Below are positions 54,991-63,116 of a stretch of DNA of 64,000 nt, piece by piece. Each line of letters opens with the position of its first letter. The stretch's first letter is position 1. The notes beneath the pieces were generated by a model. It was not told the origin of the DNA, did no database searches, and worked only from the letters and a program-made list of their open reading frames with translations. A program made the position numbers and the translations under genes. The stretch comes from JAFEDN01 sp963832945 (GTDB lineage Bacteria > Pseudomonadota > Gammaproteobacteria > Coxiellales > Coxiellaceae). The stretch is taken from assembly GCA_963832945.1 (NCBI GenBank), contig CAWHVV010000010.1, positions 496,001-560,000 on the forward strand. The letters run 5' to 3'.

Positions 54991-56583
54991 TCAAAGCGAT
55001 TGAGTGAGCAGATAGTCTTCGTAAGTCCCAGTAAAGTCAACTATGCCTTGCGGCTTGATTTCCAGAATACGCGTCGCCAGCGATGATACGAATTCCCGAT
55101 CATGGCTAATAAAAATGAGGGTGCCCGCGTAATTTTCCAACGCAGTATTCAATGATTCAATAGATTCCATATCCAAATGGTTAGTCGGCTCGTCCATTAG
55201 TAACACGTTGGGTTTCAGCAGCATTAATTTGCCGAATAACAATCGGCCTTCTTCCCCGCCGGAAATAACTTTGACGGATTTATTGCTATCGTCCTTTGAA
55301 AACAACAACCTTCCGAGAACAGCGCGGATACTCTGTTCATCATCGCCTTCCTGCATCCATTGACACATCCAGTGAAATAAGGACATATCCTCTTCGTACT
55401 CTGCCGCATGATCCTGCGCAAAATAGCCAATATTGATGTTCTCGGACCATTTAACCACTCCGGTATCCGGCTTCAGGTCACCCAGCAGACAACGCATTAA
55501 AGTAGTTTTACCAATGCCATTAGAACCGATAATGGCAATCCGCTCGCCCGCTTCCACACTTACACTAAAATCTTTAAATAATGGCAATTTGGTATCGAAT
55601 TTTTTACTGAGATTTTTTGCTTCCAGCGCCAGCCGATGCAGTTTTTTCTTTTGCTCAAAACGGATAAAAGGATTAACGCGGCTGGATGGCTTTACATCTT
55701 CAAGTTTAATTTTCTCAATTTGTCGTGCTCGTGAAGTCGCCTGCCTTGCTTTGGAAACATTAGCGGAAAAACGGCTAACGAACGACTGAAGTTCGGCAAT
55801 TTGGGCTTTCTTTTTGGCATTATCGGTTAACATGCGTTCGCGGACCTGGGTGGAGGCTGTCATGTATTCGTCGTAATTGCCGGGATAAATGCGCAATTCC
55901 CGATAATCAAGGTCCGCCATGTGGGTACAGACACTATTTAAAAAATGTCGATCATGCGAAATAATAATCATCAAGGAGTTGCGCTCATTGAGGATGTTTT
56001 CCAGCCAGCTAATGGTATGAATATCCAGGTTATTGGTAGGCTCATCCAGCAGCAGGATATCGGGATTACCGAATAACGCCTGGGCCAATAATATTCGTAG
56101 TTTCCAGCCGGGAGCGATTTCTTTCATTAAACCGTTATGCTGCGCCAGCGGAATGCCCAGGCCCATTAATAATTCTCCCGCGCGCGATTCCGCAGTATAG
56201 CCATCCAGTTCAGCAAACTGGACTTCGAGGTCGGCTATTTTCATGCCGTCGGCATCGCTCATTTCCGGCAATGAATAGATCCGATCGCGTTCCTGTTTTA
56301 CCGCCCACAACTGTGGGTGGCCCATGATGACAGTATCAATAACGGTAAAATCTTCAAAACCAAATTGATCCTGCCGAAGTTTGCCCAAACGCTTGCTGGG
56401 ATCGATATTGATGCTTCCGGAAGTAGCCGGTAAATCTCCTCCCAGAATTTTCATAAAGGTCGATTTCCCACAACCATTGGCGCCAATAAGGCCATAACGA
56501 TTAGAACCGGTAAATTTTACCGACACATTTTCAAAAAGGGGCTTGCCCCCGAACTGCATAGTTAAATTAGACGTCGCAATCAA
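54991..56583 (-). CDS. ybiT: ABC-F family ATPase YbiT
   Basis: Ribosome-associated ABC-F protein without membrane domain. Two ABC cassettes are complete: Walker A GLIGANGCGKSTFMKIL and IIGSNGIGKTTLMRCL, Walker B DILLLDEPTNNLD and VLLMDEPTNHLD, and signature-like ISGGEEGRLLFGKLM. The linker NAKKKAQIAELQSFVSRFSA followed by RQATSRARQIEKIKLE is nearly identical to E. coli YbiT. I take the TTG at 56581-56583 as start: AGGA lies 8 bp upstream, the protein becomes 530 residues as in E. coli, and IATSNLTMQFGGKPLFENVS aligns with its N-terminus. The longer frame to 56772 enters repeat R2. Note GGEEG in the second signature, where GGEKG is usual. Confidence 0.92.
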   Translation of the reverse strand: MIATSNLTMQFGGKPLFENVSVKFTGSNRYGLIGANGCGKSTFMKILGGDLPATSGSINIDPSKRLGKLRQDQFGFEDFTVIDTVIMGHPQLWAVKQERDRIYSLPEMSDADGMKIADLEVQFAELDGYTAESRAGELLMGLGIPLAQHNGLMKEIAPGWKLRILLAQALFGNPDILLLDEPTNNLDIHTISWLENILNERNSLMIIISHDRHFLNSVCTHMADLDYRELRIYPGNYDEYMTASTQVRERMLTDNAKKKAQIAELQSFVSRFSANVSKARQATSRARQIEKIKLEDVKPSSRVNPFIRFEQKKKLHRLALEAKNLSKKFDTKLPLFKDFSVSVEAGERIAIIGSNGIGKTTLMRCLLGDLKPDTGVVKWSENINIGYFAQDHAAEYEEDMSLFHWMCQWMQEGDDEQSIRAVLGRLLFSKDDSNKSVKVISGGEEGRLLFGKLMLLKPNVLLMDEPTNHLDMESIESLNTALENYAGTLIFISHDREFVSSLATRILEIKPQGIVDFTGTYEDYLLTQSL

Positions 56584-56678
56584 GTTATCATTCCTGTAGT
56601 CAAAGATCTCGTAAATGGTTGTATTGTAATACTTTTGGTCATTATTGTCAAAAAACTGGCGGCAGTCAAAGTGATGAA

Positions 56679-56755
56679 CTATACTCAAAACGATTAGGTT
56701 TTTGGTGTTATAGCGCCCAGTGACCGGTGAGATTGAAACGTTCTGACTGAGAAAA
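56679..56755 (-). repeat. Repeat R2, inverted copy upstream of ybiT
   Basis: Inverse of R1 (GGTGTTATAGCGCCCAGTGA at 56704 and onward). R2 and R3, about 45 bp apart and inverted, can form a large cruciform in the ybiT-cyclase divergent region. Confidence 0.85.
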
Positions 56756-56800
56756 GCCGCAGGAATACTCATTGTATTTCAAGGTTTTTCGAAGGAAGAA

Positions 56801-56864
56801 CATTTCAAGATCGCCGGTCAATGGGATGCTAGAACACCGAAAACCTAATCGTTTTGAGTATATA
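56801..56864 (+). repeat. Repeat R3, third copy before the adenylate cyclase
   Basis: Shares GAACACCGAAAACCTAATCG then TTTTGAGTATA with R1 but is more diverged in its first half (CGCCGGTCAATGGGATGCTA). It ends about 50 bp before the cyclase start. Confidence 0.75.
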
Positions 56865-56916
56865 TTTTACACTGAGTAACGTTTTAGCAGTTATCGTCGT
56901 GCGAGGCCGAAAATTC

Positions 56917-58785
56917 ATGTGGACTGGTTATAAACATTTTCTGAACCACTTATGGATTAGGACCCTGAAAATTGACATCCTGACCTTATTTCTTTCTTTA
57001 ACGATCGTTACCTTTACCTTTGTCATTTGTTATTCCTATTTTAAAAATTACGACGCCATTCTAAAGTATTCACGCGGAATGATGGAGCGAAATTCACTGG
57101 CGCTGATTGAACGCGTCACCCATATACAGAATGAAGCCGAGCAGGTATTGCATAATACTTCCGGATTATCTATTGGTAAAAAAAATCTTTCTTACAATGA
57201 TCCCGAATTACAATTTTTTATGTTAAATTTGCTGAAATTTAATCCCGACATCTCGTCTTTCTTTATTGCTTTCAATTCCGGAAGCCGCCTGCTCGTCAAA
57301 AAAATTGATAGCTCATCCCAAACCACTTTTATATCCAGGCCTGAAATACCTCTTCCAGCCAATGCGCGGTATATCGTTAAAGTCATGGACCCGGCGAGTA
57401 CTCCTGTTCCCGAAACCTGGTATTATCTGGATCAGAATTTCTTAATGGTAGACCACGAGAAATTTCCTCACATCACTATTTTTATCAGGACCAGGCCATG
57501 GTATCTCGGCGCTTTGCAGTCAAAACAAATTTATTGGACTGATCCTTATTATTATATTCATACCCATGATTTGGGAATTACTGCAAGCAATGCGGTTAAT
57601 GATAAGGATGGCAATTTAAAAATGATACTGGGCGTGGATATTTCTTTTATTGAATTATCGAATTTTTTAAAGAAACAAACCATCGGCCAATATGGTCACG
57701 CTTTTCTCACAGACCAGAGCGGTAAATTACTGATTCCGTCCTTCTCAAGCCCTAGCGCCACAAAAATTCCCCCTGAGGCGCTTCAGGCTGCCTTATCTTA
57801 TTTTAAAAAAACCAATGACCGGAATTTTTCTTTTAAATTTCATCATACCCGTTATCTCAGTTATGTGAGCAATCTGCCCTCCATTTTCGGCAAGCATTGG
57901 CTAATTATTACCATTGTGCCTTTTTCCGATTTTTTTTCAAACCTGATTAAAACCCAACTGGAAGTTACCCTGATTACTTTAATAATTCTGATGTTTTCCA
58001 TATTAATCATTATTTATTTTTCCAAACGAATTTCCAATCCCATCGTTGCTTTGGCCAGTGAGGTGGATAAAATTACCAATCTGGACCTTTCGAGTCATCG
58101 CCGAATATTTTCCTATATTGTCGAAATAAGAACGATGGACGCATCGGTGGCGTCTCTGCGTGAAGCCATGCGTTCTTTTTCCCGCTACGTACCCAATGAA
58201 ATTGTCAAACAACTTTTGGCACAGGGGAAAGAAATTACTCTGCACGTCGATAAGCGAAAATTAACGATTCTATTTTCCGACATTCAGGATTTTACGACTA
58301 TTTCTGAAACTAATTCCTTAAATATATTAATGCCGCTCCTAAACGAATATTTCGACGGTTTATCCAAAATTATTCTGGAAAATCAGGGGACCATTGATAA
58401 ATATATCGGTGATAGCATAATGGCCTTCTGGGGAGCGCCCCTCGCCGCCCCCAATCATGCGGAGCTTGCCTGTCGAACTGCGCTTTTATGTCAGCATTTT
58501 TTAATAGATTTTAATCAAAAATGCGGAAAGCAAGGTAAACCACAATTAATGACACGTTTTGGAATTAGCACGGGCTCCGTGGTGGTGGGCAATATTGGCA
58601 CTCTGGAAAGGATGAATTACACGGCCATTGGGGATGCGGTAAACACAGCAGCCCGGTTGCAGGTGACCGACAAAATTTATCGTGTCAGCATTATCATCAG
58701 CGAGGAAGTTTACCTGCAAACGGATCAGAAATTTTTGGTCCGCCGCTGGACACTGTTGCGGTGCGCGGTAAAAAAGAAAAAATAA
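56917..58785 (+). CDS. CACHE-domain class III adenylate cyclase (tail shifted out of frame)
   Basis: Membrane receptor cyclase making cAMP. From the ATG at 56917 (GAGG upstream; the open frame begins at 56854 in repeat DNA) there is TM1 at residues 20-42, a periplasmic CACHE-type sensor (residues 60-340, with RPWYLGALQSKQIYWTDPYY and LGVDISFIELSNFL), TM2 at 343-368, a HAMP-like linker (SKRISNPIVALASEVDKITN), and the catalytic domain. The metal Asp are in LTILFSDIQDFTTIS and KYIGDSIMAFWGAP; Lys in TIDKYIGD and Asp in NYTAIGDAVNTAARL fit ATP specificity. The catalytic core is complete, but after FLVRR the frame diverges and ends in KKKK. Confidence 0.9.
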   Translation: MWTGYKHFLNHLWIRTLKIDILTLFLSLTIVTFTFVICYSYFKNYDAILKYSRGMMERNSLALIERVTHIQNEAEQVLHNTSGLSIGKKNLSYNDPELQFFMLNLLKFNPDISSFFIAFNSGSRLLVKKIDSSSQTTFISRPEIPLPANARYIVKVMDPASTPVPETWYYLDQNFLMVDHEKFPHITIFIRTRPWYLGALQSKQIYWTDPYYYIHTHDLGITASNAVNDKDGNLKMILGVDISFIELSNFLKKQTIGQYGHAFLTDQSGKLLIPSFSSPSATKIPPEALQAALSYFKKTNDRNFSFKFHHTRYLSYVSNLPSIFGKHWLIITIVPFSDFFSNLIKTQLEVTLITLIILMFSILIIIYFSKRISNPIVALASEVDKITNLDLSSHRRIFSYIVEIRTMDASVASLREAMRSFSRYVPNEIVKQLLAQGKEITLHVDKRKLTILFSDIQDFTTISETNSLNILMPLLNEYFDGLSKIILENQGTIDKYIGDSIMAFWGAPLAAPNHAELACRTALLCQHFLIDFNQKCGKQGKPQLMTRFGISTGSVVVGNIGTLERMNYTAIGDAVNTAARLQVTDKIYRVSIIISEEVYLQTDQKFLVRRWTLLRCAVKKKK

Positions 58786-59003
58786 AAATTTACGAATTGG
58801 TAGCTCTGGAAGCCGAAGACTCCTCTATTGGCGCAACGAAAACACAACGCGAACTTTGCGAAAGTTTCGCTCACGCTTATAAAACATTTTCCGAGGGTGA
58901 TTACACCACAGCACAGCAGCTATTCGAAGCCATCCATCAAAAATTCTCCGACGATTTCCCCACGGAATTTTATTTAAACCGTTTAAAAGAGACTAAAAAG
59001 TAA
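58743..59003 (+). pseudogene. Displaced C-terminal tail of the adenylate cyclase
   Basis: In the other frame the sequence continues LDTVAVRGKKEKIKIYELVA and then QRELCESFAHAYKTFSEGDY and FYLNRLKETKK, the usual tail of these cyclases. Adding one C in the CCGCCG at 58741-58746 restores FLVRPLDTVAVRGK. The tail (about 85 residues, TPR-like helices) is probably regulatory. It is either a true 1-bp deletion or a sequence error. Confidence 0.85.
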
Positions 59004-59195
59004 AACGTTGTGGGCGTTCAGGATGGCCGCTATCGGAAGAACTTCGAGATAAGAAGGTTTTTGCCGTAATCCAGTTTTTATTTGAGAAGAACCAAACCTT
59101 GATTTTTAACCATAAAATAGAATATATGATTTGATTTTCGACCATAAAATGGTATATTTATCTTTGAAAAATAACCGTAATTGGAAATGATTAAG
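59004..59195. other. Gene-free stretch with a 20-bp direct repeat
   Basis: GATTTTTAACCATAAAATAG (59101-59120) and GATTTTCGACCATAAAATGG (59133-59152) are spaced by 32 bp, about three helical turns, like paired operator sites. They precede the ATPase remnant and may be its old control region. Nothing else recognised. Confidence 0.5.
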
Positions 59196-59395
59196 GTAAA
59201 ATCATTCCGATTGAAGTTAAAAGTGGTACAACCGGCGCGCTCCGTGGATTAAGGGAATATCTAAATCTCCATCCCAACACATCTTATGCGCTTCGTTTTT
59301 CCGCTCACCAGCATTCTGATCACGCTGGATTGCATTCCTATCCACTTTATCACATTGCCAAAGCACTGAGCGCTAACTTGCCGCCATTGATTTAA
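59196..59395 (+). pseudogene. C-terminal remnant of a DUF4143 ATPase
   Basis: The forward frame after TAA encodes GKIIPIEVKSGTTGALRGLR, EYLNLHPNTSYALRFS and LHSYPLYHIAKALSANLPPL, ending at TAA (59393-59395). This matches the end of the ATPase at 41915-43255 (GIIPIEVKSGWITHS, CYPLYLAGRF). The ATPase part is absent. Confidence 0.85.
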
Positions 59396-59469
59396 GACGA
59401 AGGCGAATTACTGCGAATTCTGGGCGGGTTAAACAATATTTACAGGGTGGGTTGGGCATGGGAGATGAG

Positions 59470-59515
59470 CATGTGAGTAGACCCACCCGAGCGACCGGGT
59501 GGGTCTACTCACATG
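59470..59515. repeat. Perfect 20-bp inverted repeat hairpin
   Basis: CATGTGAGTAGACCCACCCG and CGGGTGGGTCTACTCACATG enclose the 6-base loop AGCGAC. There is no T run, so it is not a standard terminator, yet it would block or stabilise RNA strongly. It stands between the ATPase remnant and the promoter of the next gene. Confidence 0.9.
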
Positions 59516-59554
59516 GGACAAGACTGCGAAAGTATGCAAAAGTATGCAAAAGTA

Positions 59555-59583
59555 TTGACATTTAAATATGTTTTAGATAGAAT
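59555..59583 (+). promoter_or_regulatory. Sigma-70 promoter of the Cys-rich gene, with upstream tandem decamers
   Basis: TTGACA (59555-59560) and TAGAAT (59578-59583) are separated by exactly 17 bp. Just upstream, AGTATGCAAA is repeated twice plus AGTAT (59531-59555), a likely operator. The predicted transcript start is about 30 bp before the ATG. Confidence 0.7.
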
Positions 59584-59620
59584 ATTCGTTGATATGTATA
59601 AAATTTAATTGATAGCAGAA

Positions 59621-60547
59621 ATGTCAAGAAAAGAAAAAGTAGTAACCTTAGGTGATCGATTCCAATTTCACAATTTGAATTTGTCTTTTCCAAAAGAAAG
59701 CAAGATTCTTAGCCCGTCACAAACTACCATTTTGATTCTTACTACAGATAAATGTCTATTTTGTTTCGGACATATTTCCGCTCTTGTAGTACCTCCTCTT
59801 AGTTCTAATTTTGAAAATACTCCAGTCGCATTAGTCAATTTCCCTAGTAATCAATATGATTGGGAGATATTAAGAAAATTTGAAAAAGCAATTATGGAGC
59901 TTGATAATTCAAAAAATATCCGGCGATGGGAAAATAGATTACAGGTTCTGCATTCTGAAAAATCAATAGATTCTGGTCTTATTCTTGATTTTCAAAGAAA
60001 ATTTTCACGTAAAGGAAGTGGCTTGAATTATAGTTATAATTTTTGGACAAATAATTGTTCAGATCCAGTTGCTTATATGTTGCAACATTTTTTCCCTAAA
60101 AAAATGATTACGCCAAAGCCCTCAAGAACGGAGAGTATTTTAGGATTTTTTTGCACCCCATGTTTTTTTCTAACTTGCGCAGCGAGCTGCGTTCCTCGAC
60201 CCCAACATCCGAAAATCAATAATCCTTCTTATATATTAGCAAAAGCAAAAAATTTGAGTAGTGATCTCGGTGAGATTAAACATTCACTAGAAGAAGAGGA
60301 AGAGAAGGAAAATAATTGTTGTACTTACACAGATGCTTGCGCAGACTGCTGCGGTGGCATGCTGTGCTTATTCTTAAGTGCTGCCTGCGTACTCTGCTAC
60401 GGTTTACCTTGCCCTTTTCAACCTACTGCATTTGGCATGCAGGCTTCTCATTCCTTATTTAACTCAGCCAAAAAGAATTTTAAAAAAACCATTTCTAGCT
60501 CAGAAGAACCTTTACTCCCGGAAAATCAAATAATGAGCGATATTTAA
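59621..60547 (+). CDS. Cys-rich protein with a permuted papain-like (His...Cys) core, effector candidate
   Basis: A 308-residue protein. CLFCFGHISALVVPP (residues 45-62) and, later, NYSYNFWTNNCSDPVAYMLQ (about 137-156) have the order and context of permuted papain-like enzymes such as PPPDE, LRAT and related peptidases: a His early and a Cys in an NNC motif that starts a helix. Two very Cys-rich hydrophobic stretches follow, GFFCTPCFFLTCAASC and CCGGMLCLFLSAACVLCYGL, which could be membrane-embedded or lipid-modified. The tail SSSEEPLLPENQIMSDI is acidic. I start at the ATG at 59621; the ribosome site is weak. Function unproven. Confidence 0.7.
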   Translation: MSRKEKVVTLGDRFQFHNLNLSFPKESKILSPSQTTILILTTDKCLFCFGHISALVVPPLSSNFENTPVALVNFPSNQYDWEILRKFEKAIMELDNSKNIRRWENRLQVLHSEKSIDSGLILDFQRKFSRKGSGLNYSYNFWTNNCSDPVAYMLQHFFPKKMITPKPSRTESILGFFCTPCFFLTCAASCVPRPQHPKINNPSYILAKAKNLSSDLGEIKHSLEEEEEKENNCCTYTDACADCCGGMLCLFLSAACVLCYGLPCPFQPTAFGMQASHSLFNSAKKNFKKTISSSEEPLLPENQIMSDI

Positions 60548-60608
60548 AGTATCTTACTGAAGATGGCGGCTAAAAACCGCGTAAATCTGGCGAAGGAGTC
60601 CTACAGGA

Positions 60609-60640
60609 AGCAATTCCCGCTGTACCCAGCGGGAATTGCT
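60609..60640. repeat. Solo hairpin of the repeat element family, copy 8
   Basis: AGCAATTCCCGCTG and CAGCGGGAATTGCT form a perfect 14-bp stem around TACC, preceded by AGGA as in the ends of full copies. Only the terminal hairpin remains. It lies 60 bp after the Cys-rich gene. Confidence 0.8.
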
Positions 60641-60737
60641 GTGTCACCCCAGGGCTGTCCCGATTTTTTTTATATTTTAATCATTGCCATGTGTATGTGA
60701 AAATATGTAGAGAGATAACTATATTGATTTAAACCCC

Positions 60738-60913
60738 CTCCGCGGTATTCCCGGCATCCGCCCAAAGGCTCGCAGGATCTTCACTGCGGCCCTCTCCCCG
60801 AGTACGGGGAGAGGGAGAATTTGGAGAATTTTATTGCTTTCTGCTTAACTTAGTGCCATTGCCGCAGTGAAGATCCTGCGAGCCTTTGGGCGGATGCCGG
60901 GAATACCGCGGAG
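60738..60913. repeat. 53-bp perfect inverted repeat with a nested hairpin in its 70-bp loop
   Basis: Arms 60738-60790 and 60861-60913 are exact inverse copies (starting CTCCGCGGTATTCCCGGCAT). The loop begins with an 11-bp stem CCCTCTCCCCG/CGGGGAGAGGG (60790-60815). The element is much richer in GC than its surroundings. It lies between the Cys-rich gene and the ABC exporter. Confidence 0.95.
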
Positions 60914-60993
60914 ATGGTTTTTGTGCTTTTAGGGGGGCCGCGCATGTTTTAATTAAAAACTTGGGACAGCCGTAGTTTTGACCCCTATTCTTA

Positions 60994-61022
60994 TTGCGCC
61001 AATACTGAAAATAAGGTATAAT
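60994..61022 (+). promoter_or_regulatory. Possible promoter of the ABC exporter
   Basis: A consensus TATAAT at 61017-61022 has a weak TTGCGC 17 bp upstream (60994-60999) and lies 28 bp before the ATG. Confidence 0.45.
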
Positions 61023-61050
61023 CTTTATCCGTAAAATATCGAGAAATGAC

Positions 61051-62871
61051 ATGAAATTGCCGAAGTCGTTACCTGCGTTTATCTGGTTTTTCATCAAACA
61101 ACAGCCCGCCGCGTTTATTTTTATTGTTCTAACATCGTGGGTATGGTCTGTGAATGAAAGTCTATTTCCCTATTTTATCAAATCTCTGGTCAATGCTATT
61201 CATAATTATCATAGCGACCCTTTGCAGGTGTGGCATGTTTTAAAGGGGCCTCTCGCCGGTTTAAGCAGTCTCTGGCTGGCTATGGAATTTTCAATGCGCA
61301 CGCAAGGGCTGGTAATGATGCGGGCATTCCCGCGCCTGCGTGCACAAATGCGCGAATCGATCTTTAAATATGTTCGCCAGCATTCTCATGAGTATTTCGC
61401 CAATAATTTCGCGGGAAATATCGCCACCAAAATAAATGATTTACCCTCGGGCATCGAACTGATACTGCAAATAACGTTATTTAATTTTATTGCATTCGCA
61501 GTGGCTTTTTTAGTCGCCATCATCGTGCTGTCACATGTCAGCCTTTTTTTCTCGTCATTATTGCTGGGCTGGTCGGTGTGTCACATGATCATCACCAGCA
61601 TTTTTCTCAAATCCGGTTACCGATTGGCAGAAGCGGGGTCCGAAGCTTCCTCAACTGTAACCGGAAAAATCGTCGACAGCTTAACGAATATGCTCAATGT
61701 GCGCCTGTTTTCAAGAGGAAAATTTGAAAGCCGGTACTTAAATCAATTTAGCCGGGAAGAGCAAACGCGTTACCAACAATCGCTATGGCACCTGGAAAAA
61801 ATGAAATTTATTCAGGGCGCACTGGGTTCTCTCTTCATTCTTATCGTGATGTTCAGCCTGGTCTACGGTTGGTCGCATTCTTGGGTTACTCTTGGCGATT
61901 TTACGCTGGTAGGCATGCTGTCTTTCTCCATGCTTGGGTTTATTTGGTATGCCTCTTATCAAATGACAACGTTCGTACGGGAAGCAGGGAAAATGCGCGC
62001 CGCTTTATCATTAATCACGACACCTCACGATGTAGAGGATGCTCCGAATGCAATGTCTCTGCAGGTACACCAAGGTGTCATTCAGTTTAAAAATGTTTCC
62101 TTCGCTTATCAGGCGGGCAAACCGATTTTTAATCAGTTGAATGTCCATATTCCAGCGGGACAAAAAGTCGGTTTGGTGGGTTTTTCAGGGTCGGGAAAAT
62201 CGACTTTTGTTAATTTAATCCTGCGCTTTTACGATATTCAGAATGGTGCGATTTTAATTGACAGACAAAATATCAGCGCCGTTACCGCCGATTCCCTGCG
62301 GCAACAAATTGGTATGATTCCTCAGGATCCGAGTTTATTCCATCGTACATTAATGGAAAATATTCGGTATGGCCGGGAAGACGCCAGTGATGAAGATGTC
62401 ATAAAGGCTTCTAAACTTGCCCACTGTCACGAATTTATTGAACAACTGGATGAACAATATCATTCACTTGTTGGTGAGCGCGGCGTCAAACTCTCGGGAG
62501 GACAGCGCCAGCGTATCGCCATTGCCCGGGCGATTTTAAAAAACGCACCCATTTTGATTCTGGATGAGGCGACTTCTTCACTCGATTCGGTCACTGAAAA
62601 AATTATTCAGAATAGTTTAAACAGACTCATGCAAAATCGCACGACAATTATTATTGCGCATCGTCTCTCGACTTTACTGCACATGGACAGGATTCTGGTA
62701 TTTGATCAGGGTAAAATTATCGAAGACGGCCCGGCAAGCGAATTACTGCGACAAAATGGACATTTTTCCCGATTGTGGAATATGCAGGTGGATGGATTTT
62801 TAATGGATGATGACAAATTTAAACCAGAAAAACCAGCATACGCCGAGCTACCTTTAGGGCCTTTCGCATAA
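61051..62871 (+). CDS. ABC exporter, fused membrane and ATPase domains (MsbA-like fold)
   Basis: Half-transporter of 606 residues that acts as a dimer. Six transmembrane helices occupy residues 1-310 and the nucleotide-binding domain 340-580: Walker A VGLVGFSGSGKSTFVNLIL, Q-loop IGMIPQDPSLF, signature KLSGGQRQRIAIARAIL, Walker B APILILDEATSSLD and switch His IIIAHRLSTL. It resembles the multidrug/lipid branch but the substrate is open. The last codons and stop (FA, TAA) fall inside the left arm of the palindrome at 62865-63026. Confidence 0.9.
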   Translation: MKLPKSLPAFIWFFIKQQPAAFIFIVLTSWVWSVNESLFPYFIKSLVNAIHNYHSDPLQVWHVLKGPLAGLSSLWLAMEFSMRTQGLVMMRAFPRLRAQMRESIFKYVRQHSHEYFANNFAGNIATKINDLPSGIELILQITLFNFIAFAVAFLVAIIVLSHVSLFFSSLLLGWSVCHMIITSIFLKSGYRLAEAGSEASSTVTGKIVDSLTNMLNVRLFSRGKFESRYLNQFSREEQTRYQQSLWHLEKMKFIQGALGSLFILIVMFSLVYGWSHSWVTLGDFTLVGMLSFSMLGFIWYASYQMTTFVREAGKMRAALSLITTPHDVEDAPNAMSLQVHQGVIQFKNVSFAYQAGKPIFNQLNVHIPAGQKVGLVGFSGSGKSTFVNLILRFYDIQNGAILIDRQNISAVTADSLRQQIGMIPQDPSLFHRTLMENIRYGREDASDEDVIKASKLAHCHEFIEQLDEQYHSLVGERGVKLSGGQRQRIAIARAILKNAPILILDEATSSLDSVTEKIIQNSLNRLMQNRTTIIIAHRLSTLLHMDRILVFDQGKIIEDGPASELLRQNGHFSRLWNMQVDGFLMDDDKFKPEKPAYAELPLGPFA

Positions 62872-63026
62872 ATAACTTCGACAATTGGCATCTTATCTAG
62901 GGCTATCTTTAAATGATTTTATTCTCGAAAAACGCTTACATAGCCTGCTATGCGCACATTTTTCGAGAATAAAATCATTTAAATCTGAACCCTATCTAAG
63001 CGCCAATTGTCGAAGTTATTTATGCG
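62865..63026. repeat. 162-bp palindrome beginning inside the stop of the ABC gene
   Basis: Outer 25-bp arms (CGCATAAATAACTTCGACAA and its inverse at the right end) are perfect. They are followed by imperfect arms of about 40 bp more (TTTAAATGATTTTATTCTCG inverted on the right) around GCTTACATAGCCTGCTATGC. The arm motif recurs singly at 37035-37061, next to the mscS stop. Confidence 0.9.
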
Positions 63027-63116
63027 AGGGCTCTTATAACGAAATAATCATTTTAAGAATTTGTTAATAACATATCAATATAATTCTTCTAACTTAACTG
63101 ATAGAGGATAATATAG

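Noticed and set aside
56584..56772. N-terminal extension of YbiT by 63 residues
   Set aside because: The extension is read from repeat R2 and has no match to the family; the TTG start gives the proper length.
59004..59195. A small gene between the cyclase tail and the ATPase remnant
   Set aside because: No frame longer than about 30 codons with a ribosome site or a recognisable motif.
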